A DNA stretch of 64,000 nucleotides, from positions 29,275 through 93,274 of the forward strand of contig JBIIHW010000021.1 of assembly GCA_044235425.1 (NCBI GenBank), given 5' to 3'. The first letter of the stretch is position 1. Every line of letters starts with the position of its first letter. This document shows, in pieces, positions 24,021 to 32,024 of this stretch. The notes beneath the pieces were generated by a model. The model had not been told where the DNA came from, did no database searches, and worked only from the letters and a program-made list of their open reading frames with translations. The stretch comes from JBJSXJ01 sp044235425 (GTDB lineage: Bacteria; Planctomycetota; Planctomycetia; Pirellulales; Pirellulaceae). Made by a program: the position numbers and the translations under genes.

Positions 24021-25346
24021 TCAGGAAATGGCTTCTTTGATGAGCGGTGCGTCTTCCACGATTAGTTTGACCGGACGGTTTGCGGGGGTATGAACAACCG
24101 TATTGGCATCGATCCCCAAGAGGTGATAGAGCGTGCGTCCGAAACTCTCGACCTTATAAAACTTATCCGTGACTTGCTCACCTAATTTGTCGGTCGCACC
24201 GACCACACAGCCACGATTGAACCCACCACCGGCTGCAATCACGAATTGTGCATAGTCCCAGTGATCGCGGCCTGCGTTCGCTTCTTTTGGTTTATCAATT
24301 TTCGGTTTGCGACCCATCTCTCCTAAGGCCAGGACGATGGTGGAATCGAGCAAACCGCGTTCATCCAGGTCATCGAGCAGGGCGGCGAAGCCGGCATCGA
24401 ACATGGGGATCTGCTGTTTCCCCGCGACAAAGTTCTCACCGTGCCAGTCCCAATAGCCCAAATTGAAATGCACGATCGGTACACCGGCTTCGATGAGCCG
24501 ACGCGCCAACAGAAAATGCAAAGGATCGCCGATCGGATAACGTGCCTTCGCAGGTTTGTTGCGCGTGAACCGCTCCAACGAAGCGGCCGGTTCCTGGGAC
24601 AAATCGAGTGCCTGTCGCAATTTGGGCGACCTCAGCAAGTTGAACGCCGTCTGCTGGTACTGATCCAATCCCGCAATCAGTTCATCTTGAGAATCGTCGC
24701 GCCGGAGGCGTCGATCAAGCTGTTGGAGCAGTGCAGTATTCTGAGCGAATGCCGGTAAATCCAGATGGGGAGTCAGCATTTTTGTTACCGCGTCTTTATC
24801 CTTGAGCGGCTGCATGACGAAGGGTGCATGAGCGGAGCCGAGAAAATTCCGTGCCAGTGCGTTGTGAGTGTGCACATCGATTTCGTCGAGCACGACGAAC
24901 GTGGGCAAGTCCGCCGGCCCCGGTCGCAGCTTATTCATCACGCTGCCGTACATTGGATACTCATCGCTGCCCGTCGTAAGTCGCGGGTTACCGGTGAGCC
25001 AGTAGAGCGGCGCTTGGGCATGATCACCGGGCTTGTTCATCGTGGTGACCGAGCGAATCACCGTGTACTTGTCGGCTCGTTTCGCCATTTCGGGAAGCAG
25101 TTCGCCGACCTGCAATCCTGGCATCTTCGTCGCAATTGGCTGAAAGATACCTCGATAATCCTCCGAGGCCTCGGGCTTCATATCAAACATATCTAAATGC
25201 GGTGGTCCTCCACCGAGCCAGCAGACAATCATCTGTCGAGCTTTGGGAGTGACCGCGCCAGCGCTGGCGCGCGCCCGAATCAAATCCAACGTGCTCACTC
25301 CGCATAATCCCAATCCACCGATGCGTAAGAAGTCTCGCCTGAGCAT
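24021..25346 (-). CDS. DUF1501 Tat-exported protein (sulfatase-like fold)
   Basis: 441 residues. The N-terminus MLRRDFLRIGGLGLCGVS is a Tat signal. The DUF1501 core follows: MIVCWLGGGPPHLDMFDMKP, GELLPEMAKRADKYTVIRS, HFNLGYWDWHGENF, LDSTIVLALGEMGRKPKI and GRDHWDYAQFVIAAGGGF. The family is related to alkaline phosphatase/sulfatase-type hydrolases and is greatly expanded in planctomycetes, usually beside a DUF1549/DUF1553 protein, as seen upstream here. The metal-site Asp/His candidates (LDMFD, GRDHW) are present. Substrate unknown. Confidence 0.92.
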   Translation of the reverse strand: MLRRDFLRIGGLGLCGVSTLDLIRARASAGAVTPKARQMIVCWLGGGPPHLDMFDMKPEASEDYRGIFQPIATKMPGLQVGELLPEMAKRADKYTVIRSVTTMNKPGDHAQAPLYWLTGNPRLTTGSDEYPMYGSVMNKLRPGPADLPTFVVLDEIDVHTHNALARNFLGSAHAPFVMQPLKDKDAVTKMLTPHLDLPAFAQNTALLQQLDRRLRRDDSQDELIAGLDQYQQTAFNLLRSPKLRQALDLSQEPAASLERFTRNKPAKARYPIGDPLHFLLARRLIEAGVPIVHFNLGYWDWHGENFVAGKQQIPMFDAGFAALLDDLDERGLLDSTIVLALGEMGRKPKIDKPKEANAGRDHWDYAQFVIAAGGGFNRGCVVGATDKLGEQVTDKFYKVESFGRTLYHLLGIDANTVVHTPANRPVKLIVEDAPLIKEAIS

Positions 25347-25498
25347 GATAACTCCTCAATTCCGCTTTGATTTTTCGGGCAAATTCAATCGGCTATCCGC
25401 AAACAATCTATTCATGCTTATCGTGCTTTTACCCGAGTCGGCGGCTCAATCCGTAGCGACAAGTCAACGCCGACGAACGTTGTCGGGACATTTTTCAT

Positions 25499-28147
25499 CT
25501 AATGCTGCAATAAGAACTCGCGCGTATTCAGCAAACTCCAAAGGATATTCTGTAGACCCTCGATCGGCGAGTCGGCTGTGGCAAGGAATTGCTGGCAGGT
25601 CTCTCGCTCTTGCTCCGTCGGCCAGCGACTAACAGTCGACAAAAACAATTCGTCCAGCCGCTGTCTCTCGTCTCCCTCCATCTTCATCACCTGAGCCACT
25701 CGCCCATTCGCATCGCGTACTTTCTCCCAAACGCGAGGATGATTCGCCAGCGTGAGCACTTGGAAGATCGTACCGCTCGAGTCCCGTTCACAATCGCACT
25801 GCACAGCAGCATTACGCTGAGGACGCCCAAACGTTTCCAGCATGAAAGCGACAAACTTGTTTTGGGGTGCGTAGGGCATGCGCACGGTGCTGGTGTTCTC
25901 AGGCCAGTGGTAGTACTTCATATCCATGTTTTCGGTTGTGCCAGTAGCGAAATTGAGGGCATCGAGTAGTACCTCGGCAGGTAGTCTTCGCAGGGGAAAA
26001 GAGGCGTAATGAGTACGGTCCGCTGCCGACTCTGGCCCGGCGACACTGGCTTGCTGATAAGTACGACTATTGAGGATGGTGCGATGGAGCCAGCGTAAAT
26101 CGTACTGGTGGGCGATGAATTGATCACACAAATCCTGCAACAACTCGGGATGTGTCGCCGGGTTAAAGGCAGACAGGTTATCGGGCGGATCGATCATTCC
26201 GCGTCCAAAATAATGCGCCCACACTCGATTCACGATGGCCCGCGCAAAGTAGGGATTATTGGGCCGCCGTAGCCATTCCACGACTTGTTCACGAGGATCA
26301 CGATCGACGGCTACCGTCACAGGCTGACTCTCTCCCAATAAACGGAACGTCGATGACTCACGCGTGCCGAGTGTACTGGCCACTTTGGCAGGCGAGCCGG
26401 TCGGTAGCACTCGACTCTCGCCTTGCAATAATCGGCGAGCGATCTCCGGAAGCATCTTCGCCCGTTTTTCGATGGCACTTGTTTCCTGCCGATAGTTTTC
26501 TGCAGTCGCCAGCAGTTCCTTCGCAGCCTGCAACTCTCGACGTTTCGATTCGATCTCGCCCACATCGCCCTGGTTCTTCTCTAATTTCGCGATTTCATTC
26601 GTTAGCCGATCTCCGTTCGCCTTCGCCTGCTTGGCCGATTCCTCCTGGCGTTTACCTTCACCCTCCCGTCGGACCTTAAGCTCTGCTTCGAGTGACTTTG
26701 CGTCGTCATTGAACTGTTTGAACAACACGGCCGCGTCGGGAAACTTTTTTTCGTTATCACCTTGGAATCCCACGGTGCGTACCCGCATGAAGAAATTGGC
26801 AAAGTCGAGCAAGTCATCTTGCTGCCAATTATCGTGCGGATGCCGGTGGCATTGAGCACACTCCAATCTCAAACCCAGAAAAGCATGGGCCACTTGCATG
26901 GTACCCAGCACGCCATCGGAACCGCGCCGCTGCCAGTAGAGATCGAGGGTACGGCGAGCGGCGTAGCGATCCAGATCTGGTCGCCCAGGTGCATAGCCCT
27001 CAAATAACGCTTGGACCTCAGCAGCGTATTCCTCCATGGAACGACCTTCGCGACTGGTCGCCAACAAAATCCGCTCCACGAATTCATCGTAAGGAATATT
27101 CTCTGCCAGTCGCGCGCGAATCCAGGCCTGCATACGTGGTGCATCATGTTCCTTCGTCAAGGCATCCGCATAGACACCAAAATCCGACGCCTTCAAAAGA
27201 TCACAAAACTTCAACGTCCAAAGATCAAAATGACCGGCAGCGCTGAGCAACTGATCGATCTCCATCGCACGCTTCTCTGGAGCACTATTCGTAACGAATT
27301 GCCGAATATGGTCGGGTGATGGCAATTGTCCAGTGACATCCAAAGACACTCTACGTAAAAACGTGGTGTCATCGCTGAGTGCTGCGGGCGGTAAATTTAA
27401 GCTCTTTAGTTTCGCCAGCACGTACTGATCGATGAAGTTCTGAGGAGCAATGTTTACCATGGCGACTGGCCCTGGTCGCGGGACTGTCACTCGACTGGCT
27501 GCAGGTTGGGCGCGATAACGGACAAGGATACCGGCATCGCCTACCGCAACCCCGGTGACAACACCCTCACCATTGACGGTCGCAACTGAGCGGTCGAGTG
27601 ACTCGAAGGAGCATAACGCTGTTACCTCCGCGCTACTCTCATCGGCAAAATCAGCGATGACTCGCAACGAGTAACGTTGTCCCGGCTGGATACTCTGTTC
27701 CGCCGGTTCAATCCGTAACTGTTTGAGACGCGACGTTATCAAGTCGTCGGCGAGCGCTCCAGCCGCAATCCAGCGGTACAGCAGGTCATATTCAGCACTG
27801 CCTTGCGTTAAGCGCACGCCGCCGCCATGAGCGAGTTTTCCAAGTGCCTTTTCGAGTAGCAAACTGCTGGCTGGTTCGAAGAAGTTCAGCCGTCGCCCTC
27901 CGCCCTCGCGCAACAACCGCTCATGGTCGCCCAGCGGATCCGCTGCGAACATCGACAAGCGGAATCCGTTCTGACCTTTCACGGCGCCATGACAGGTACC
28001 TCCGTTACAACCGAGTTTTCCAAAGAGCGCGGTGACCTCACGCTGATAAGAGGGCGCTCGATCTTCTGCCGCTGAAATGGCACACGGGCAGATCGTGGCT
28101 AGCCAGCAACCGCTTAACAGGAGAACGATCGGATAAAAAGCTCGCAT
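25499..28147 (-). CDS. DUF1549-DUF1553 protein with BIG2-like domain and heme motifs, probable lipoprotein
   Basis: 882 residues from ATG 28147. The signal ends in LLLSGC, a lipobox. Domains: an N-terminal cytochrome-like part with CNGGTCHG (a CX4CH heme motif), a BIG2/Ig-like repeat (SIQPGQRYSLRVIADFADESSAEVT), DUF1549 (about 240-450) with CAQCHRHPHDNW (a CXXCH motif), a coiled-coil segment (about 480-570, EAELKVRREGEGKRQEES), and DUF1553 (about 620-880: NPYFARAIVNRVWAHYFGRG, RRLPAEVLLDALN). This is a typical partner of DUF1501 proteins. It probably works at the outer side of the membrane in electron transfer or polymer breakdown; no activity has been shown for the family. Confidence 0.92.
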   Translation of the reverse strand: MRAFYPIVLLLSGCWLATICPCAISAAEDRAPSYQREVTALFGKLGCNGGTCHGAVKGQNGFRLSMFAADPLGDHERLLREGGGRRLNFFEPASSLLLEKALGKLAHGGGVRLTQGSAEYDLLYRWIAAGALADDLITSRLKQLRIEPAEQSIQPGQRYSLRVIADFADESSAEVTALCSFESLDRSVATVNGEGVVTGVAVGDAGILVRYRAQPAASRVTVPRPGPVAMVNIAPQNFIDQYVLAKLKSLNLPPAALSDDTTFLRRVSLDVTGQLPSPDHIRQFVTNSAPEKRAMEIDQLLSAAGHFDLWTLKFCDLLKASDFGVYADALTKEHDAPRMQAWIRARLAENIPYDEFVERILLATSREGRSMEEYAAEVQALFEGYAPGRPDLDRYAARRTLDLYWQRRGSDGVLGTMQVAHAFLGLRLECAQCHRHPHDNWQQDDLLDFANFFMRVRTVGFQGDNEKKFPDAAVLFKQFNDDAKSLEAELKVRREGEGKRQEESAKQAKANGDRLTNEIAKLEKNQGDVGEIESKRRELQAAKELLATAENYRQETSAIEKRAKMLPEIARRLLQGESRVLPTGSPAKVASTLGTRESSTFRLLGESQPVTVAVDRDPREQVVEWLRRPNNPYFARAIVNRVWAHYFGRGMIDPPDNLSAFNPATHPELLQDLCDQFIAHQYDLRWLHRTILNSRTYQQASVAGPESAADRTHYASFPLRRLPAEVLLDALNFATGTTENMDMKYYHWPENTSTVRMPYAPQNKFVAFMLETFGRPQRNAAVQCDCERDSSGTIFQVLTLANHPRVWEKVRDANGRVAQVMKMEGDERQRLDELFLSTVSRWPTEQERETCQQFLATADSPIEGLQNILWSLLNTREFLLQH

Positions 28148-28228
28148 AGCAACAGATCCCGCTCTGCAGTCGATTGATCCGGAGGACAACTTGATGTTGT
28201 TCGCGCCGACCGTTCGAACGAATACTGA

Positions 28229-29515
28229 TCAGCGACTCTCGGGGGTGGCTCGTTTCAGTTCCTTGATGCGAATATCGTGATAGCGAACTTCTTTCCAAGG
28301 AGCGTGAGCTTGCAGGCCCACACCGCCAGCATCCGGGAATTTTGGATCGACCTCCTTGATCGGATATCGGTCCACCGTGGGTCGACCGTTAAGCCATGTC
28401 GAGACAACGCCATCCTCGACCCGTATCTCAAGATAATTCCACTGACCAGTTGGATTATCCATGCGCGTGATGGGTCGAATCACTTTGCCAAGTTCGGGGT
28501 AATACTGCGTCTTTCCGTCACTTGCCATCCTGGCTGACACATGCTGGACGCCCCACAGGCCAGAGCCCCATTTGTGTTCCCAGATATCTGCTTGCCACGG
28601 ATGAACTCCGCGCAGATAAACACCTGAATTGATCTCCGCCGGATTGGGATCGGCAAACAGAAACTCCATTCGCAACTGATAATTTCTAAAGTCTTTTTTC
28701 TTGGTGACGATGCTGGGTCCGGGTCCCTTGAACGTCCAGAGAAGTCCGTCTCGCTGCCAATGTTCATCGAGCGGTCCTCGGCCACCATAGCCTGGATAGA
28801 CTTCCCATTCGGACATGTTCATCAGGCTGCGAAAGCCCATCTCGCGCAGCCGCAGATTGCGCAGTTCGAGTGAACCCTGAAAGACTTTGAAGCCAATGTA
28901 TCCGCTACGCGGCACATGATCCGTGCAGCTCCACGCTTCCTGCCCATTGCAAGTCAACGTGAACTTTGGCCCATGCGCCGTGATACGCCAAGTGTTCCAT
29001 TGACCGATCGGTTTCTGCAGCTGTGGAACTGGCTTACGAGCGCTCCCACCGCCACCGATGCTGCCAGTGGCACTGGCGTTGTAGAACCCCTCGCCACGAT
29101 CGGTTTCCTGGGGACCACCCACCAGGTTCTTGGTCATCCGAATAGGATCAGCATCCAGCAGGCGGCTGGCATGCAGGTAGAGATCGGCATCGAAGTCCTC
29201 GCTACCTGCCTTCCACTCGAATTCAAATTCAAAGTCGGCATAGTCCCACTGGGATGCCAGGATGGTGCCGGGATCCCCCTGTCCAACGATCGTGCCATTC
29301 ACAACTCGCCAGGCGGCGGGCACCTGCTGAGGTGCTGCTGACGCATCACTAAAGCGCCAGCCGGTGAAGTCTTTGCCATTGAAGAGCGGCACGAAGTCGG
29401 CCGCCGCAAACTCTTCAGCCCAGCTCCGATGCCCCACCACATCGCTCATCGTCAGTGCAACCATTAGCAATAACGTGAGCTGCTCAAAAAGGCGAATAAA
29501 AGTAGCTCTTACCAT
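28229..29515 (-). CDS. Secreted protein with two DUF1080 (3-keto-disaccharide hydrolase-like) domains
   Basis: 428 residues with a signal peptide (LLLMVALTMSDVVG...WAEE). Two copies of the DUF1080 jelly-roll fold: residues about 40-215 (FVPLFNGKDFTGW...FEFEFEWKAGS...GYIGFKVF) and 220-420 (LDEHWQRDGLLW...NYQLRMEFLF...GVYLRG...GVGLQAHAPWKEVRYHDIRIKEL). DUF1080 resembles concanavalin-like glycan-binding folds and has been linked to 3-keto-glycoside hydrolysis. It is the first gene of the five-gene secretome block. Confidence 0.88.
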   Translation of the reverse strand: MVRATFIRLFEQLTLLLMVALTMSDVVGHRSWAEEFAAADFVPLFNGKDFTGWRFSDASAAPQQVPAAWRVVNGTIVGQGDPGTILASQWDYADFEFEFEWKAGSEDFDADLYLHASRLLDADPIRMTKNLVGGPQETDRGEGFYNASATGSIGGGGSARKPVPQLQKPIGQWNTWRITAHGPKFTLTCNGQEAWSCTDHVPRSGYIGFKVFQGSLELRNLRLREMGFRSLMNMSEWEVYPGYGGRGPLDEHWQRDGLLWTFKGPGPSIVTKKKDFRNYQLRMEFLFADPNPAEINSGVYLRGVHPWQADIWEHKWGSGLWGVQHVSARMASDGKTQYYPELGKVIRPITRMDNPTGQWNYLEIRVEDGVVSTWLNGRPTVDRYPIKEVDPKFPDAGGVGLQAHAPWKEVRYHDIRIKELKRATPESR

Positions 29516-29553
29516 AACTCGATTGCTCCTTCGACGGGCGGACAGAAGAGTTC

Positions 29554-29973
29554 TTAAATGTTGCTATCGTCTATCACACCTAACTCCACCAAAGCGGTTC
29601 GCACCTTCTGCTGGATGAGATCACGAACGGCTCGGAATTCCTCCGGTGCGAGATGTTTCGGATCAGGTATCGTCCAATCAACTCGTCGCTTGGCGCGAAC
29701 GAGGGGACAGGAATCGCCACAACCCATCGTGGCCACAAAATCGAACTCCACAGCGGGCAACTCATCCAGGGACTTGGAGCCATGTTTAGATAGGTCATAG
29801 CCCAATTCCAACATGGCGGCGATCGCTTTTGGATTGACGATCCCGGAGGGCCGTGAACCAGCACTAAATGACTCCACCGCCGCACCACCGAGCATGCGTG
29901 CGAAGGCTTCCGCCATCTGACTTCGATTCGCGTTTTCCACACAAACGAACAGCAATCGACGAATCTCACTCAT
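29554..29973 (-). CDS. arsC: Arsenate reductase, low-molecular-weight phosphatase type
   Basis: 139 residues. The P-loop CVENANRS (Cys11) near the N-terminus is the low-molecular-weight phosphatase/ArsC signature, and TMGCGDSCP (Cys85 and Cys89) supplies possible resolving cysteines, as in thioredoxin- or mycothiol-linked ArsC. WTIPDPK holds the general-acid Asp. It reduces arsenate to arsenite in the cytoplasm. The start codon overlaps the stop of the aquaporin gene upstream (ATGA), so the two are translationally coupled: reduction plus a channel for arsenite efflux. Confidence 0.9.
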   Translation of the reverse strand: MSEIRRLLFVCVENANRSQMAEAFARMLGGAAVESFSAGSRPSGIVNPKAIAAMLELGYDLSKHGSKSLDELPAVEFDFVATMGCGDSCPLVRAKRRVDWTIPDPKHLAPEEFRAVRDLIQQKVRTALVELGVIDDSNI

Positions 29974-30656
29974 GTATCTTGCTCCTTGGTTGGTGCCGAG
30001 CAACACCCGTTCTCGCGCACACAGCGACAGGCGGCTACAGCCAACATCGCACCCACGACCGGTGCGGTCAGGTACAGCCAAAGTGACTCGAACTGCCCTG
30101 AGATCAGTGCTGGTCCCAGGGATCGGGCTGGATTCATCGAGGCACCGGAAATGGGACCAGCAAACAGTGCTTCCAAAGCCACGACGGCACCGATCGCGAG
30201 TCCCGCGGTAATGCCCTTCTCTTTGGCCCCCGTAGAAACACTCAGGATGACAAACATCAGTCCCGCCGTAAGCAGCATCTCCAGCACCCAAGACTGGCCA
30301 AAGAGACCAGCAGGCGACGTGCCACCCAGTTTTTGATCGTCCGGAAACAATACGCTCACCATCAGACTCGCCAAAACCGCTCCCACACATTGACTGGCAA
30401 TGTACGGTAACACGAGTCGACCGGGATGTCGGCGAGCAAAATAAAAGCCAATCGTTACGGCAGGGTTGATGTGCGCTCCCGAGATATCCCCGATGGCCGA
30501 GATCGTCGCAAAGACCACCAGCCCAAACGTCAAGGCAACGCCAACATGGGACACTGCGCCACCGCTATTGACGACGATCGCGCTCGTTCCCGCGAACACC
30601 AAACCGAAGGTGCCGAAAGTCTCGGCAATCATTTTCTTACGAACGGATATGAACAT
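29970..30656 (-). CDS. Aquaporin/MIP-family channel, probably arsenite efflux (AqpS-like)
   Basis: 228 residues, six membrane segments and the two MIP signature loops, each with NPA (GAHINPAVTIGFY and GASMNPARSLGPA). MIP channels pass water, glycerol or metalloid acids down gradients. Its four-base overlap with arsC is the arrangement known from the Sinorhizobium aqpS-arsC system, where the channel lets arsenite leave the cell instead of an ArsB pump. The C-terminus carries several Cys (ACRCVRENGCCSAPT) that could bind arsenite or metals. No ArsR repressor is seen next to it. Confidence 0.88.
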   Translation of the reverse strand: MFISVRKKMIAETFGTFGLVFAGTSAIVVNSGGAVSHVGVALTFGLVVFATISAIGDISGAHINPAVTIGFYFARRHPGRLVLPYIASQCVGAVLASLMVSVLFPDDQKLGGTSPAGLFGQSWVLEMLLTAGLMFVILSVSTGAKEKGITAGLAIGAVVALEALFAGPISGASMNPARSLGPALISGQFESLWLYLTAPVVGAMLAVAACRCVRENGCCSAPTKEQDT

Positions 30657-30668
30657 GAAATTTTTCGC

Positions 30669-31421
30669 TCAGGGACGAAGGGTGACATCTAGAACCGTGT
30701 CTTGCTTGATCGAAAGCTGACTCCAGCGATAACGGCGATCGGCGATTAGTTCGGAAGCGAGTACCACATAGCGACCAAGCTGCGCCAAATCCGCTCGGTT
30801 CGGCTCATCTTGATTTGACCGCTGGCCGTGACTGGAGAGCACAAACAAAAAGAATCGACCTCCGCGCGATAACGAGATGCGATAGTTGCCGTCGACATCC
30901 GCACGCGCGAGCCCTCCACCCAGTGTCCGCAGACGCTGCTGGACTTCTTGAGCTTCACGGTCGCTCGCCACTTCGGAGCTTCCGCCACCCGTCGTCTCCG
31001 CCGCACGATTGTCCGATCGTGGCAGGAGCGCGCGATGAGCTAACTTTTCGTCGGCCGCGGGACGCTGATCCTCGGGAACGATCAATACCACCGCACCCGT
31101 ATCCGGGAATGTGGTACCACCACTCGTCTCGTAAAACACTCGCCCCGATATCACACACGGTCCAATCACGGGCTCTTCCACCGACTTCGCGCGGCCTGAG
31201 CCCAGGAAGTAACCGAGTGTAAATCCGGCAATCGCGATCACGGGGATCAGGAGTCCTTGCACGAATATCATCCAGCGCGGGACTGGTACACCGCTGCCAC
31301 TGGCTTTGCTTGCAGACACCTTCCCATCACCACCGGCTCGCTGCAGGTTTAGCTGCGGCACTGTCGCGGGTGGTGCGGGTGGTACAGGTGGCGGTGGTGG
31401 GGAAGCGGGAGTTGTCGACAC
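30669..31421 (-). CDS. Single-pass membrane protein with a carboxypeptidase-regulatory-like domain
   Basis: 250 residues starting at a GTG (31421) with agagg seven bases upstream. A Pro-rich cytoplasmic N-terminus (PPPPPVPPAPPA) leads to one membrane helix (residues about 50-74, WMIFVQGLLIPVIAIAGFTLGYFLG) and an external beta-rich part (CVISGRVFYETSGG...ADVDGNYRISLSRGGRFFLFVLS) with the pattern of a transthyretin-like or carboxypeptidase regulatory domain. No active-site residues are obvious. Function unknown; such proteins are common in planctomycetes. It precedes the aquaporin-arsC pair by 12 bases. Confidence 0.7.
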   Translation of the reverse strand: MSTTPASPPPPPVPPAPPATVPQLNLQRAGGDGKVSASKASGSGVPVPRWMIFVQGLLIPVIAIAGFTLGYFLGSGRAKSVEEPVIGPCVISGRVFYETSGGTTFPDTGAVVLIVPEDQRPAADEKLAHRALLPRSDNRAAETTGGGSSEVASDREAQEVQQRLRTLGGGLARADVDGNYRISLSRGGRFFLFVLSSHGQRSNQDEPNRADLAQLGRYVVLASELIADRRYRWSQLSIKQDTVLDVTLRP

Positions 31422-31453
31422 CGTCGAGCCTCTTCATAGCAGGGACCAGGTGC

Positions 31454-31774
31454 TCAATCGCCGGCCGCGCTGCGATCCTCTTCTGCACCCGGATCAGGCG
31501 CGTGCGCATCGCATTCGGCATCGCCGCAACCGCCGTGCAGAAGCTCGTGTTCATCCACGCGATCTAGCAGGTCGATGCCGAGCACGGTAACCAGCAGAAT
31601 GAGGTCAGTCGTGAGGATGATCAGGGCCAGGGCCGCAAAGGCGCGAAAGACGGATCGAGCGGCCGCGTCGCCCATTCCATCGGCGAGCAGTGCTGCCCCC
31701 GCGACAACTCCAAACACCACCGCCGAGATGGGCAAGGTGAAGACCAATACAGTTAGTAAACGACGTGGAATCAC
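31454..31774 (-). CDS. Small membrane protein with acidic/His/Cys-rich tail
   Basis: 106 residues from GTG 31774 with aaggac upstream; a longer open frame exists but its N-terminal part lacks coding character. Two hydrophobic segments (LLTVLVFTLPISAVVFGVVAG and ALALIILTTDLILLVTVLGI) are followed by a tail rich in Asp, Glu, His and Cys (DEHELLHGGCGDAECDAHAPD). The tail might bind metal. Stop and start spacing with the next gene (32 bases) suggests an operon. Confidence 0.6.
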   Translation of the reverse strand: MIPRRLLTVLVFTLPISAVVFGVVAGAALLADGMGDAAARSVFRAFAALALIILTTDLILLVTVLGIDLLDRVDEHELLHGGCGDAECDAHAPDPGAEEDRSAAGD

Positions 31775-32024
31775 CAAGCTGTCCTTACAACAATTGCCAC
31801 TAACTGCCGGGCCGCCTCGCAAACTGCCTAACCGGCCGACTGGAGTCGCAATTGTGGGTGCTACCAGCGGCAGTGTCAACCGAAGCGGCAGGATCCTTCG
31901 GGTCACCGCCTTTCCCGCTCCACTTTCAATCGTTCTCGTTGACTCCCTTCCAACAACCGTCAGAATGGAGCTACTAAACCCACTCCTCTCGCGACTGATC
32001 TCCTCTGCATTCGAGGCCTGGACC

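Noticed and set aside
29974..30390. Upstream extension of arsC
   Set aside because: It would run through the aquaporin gene in another frame; the ATGA overlap start at 29973 is better.
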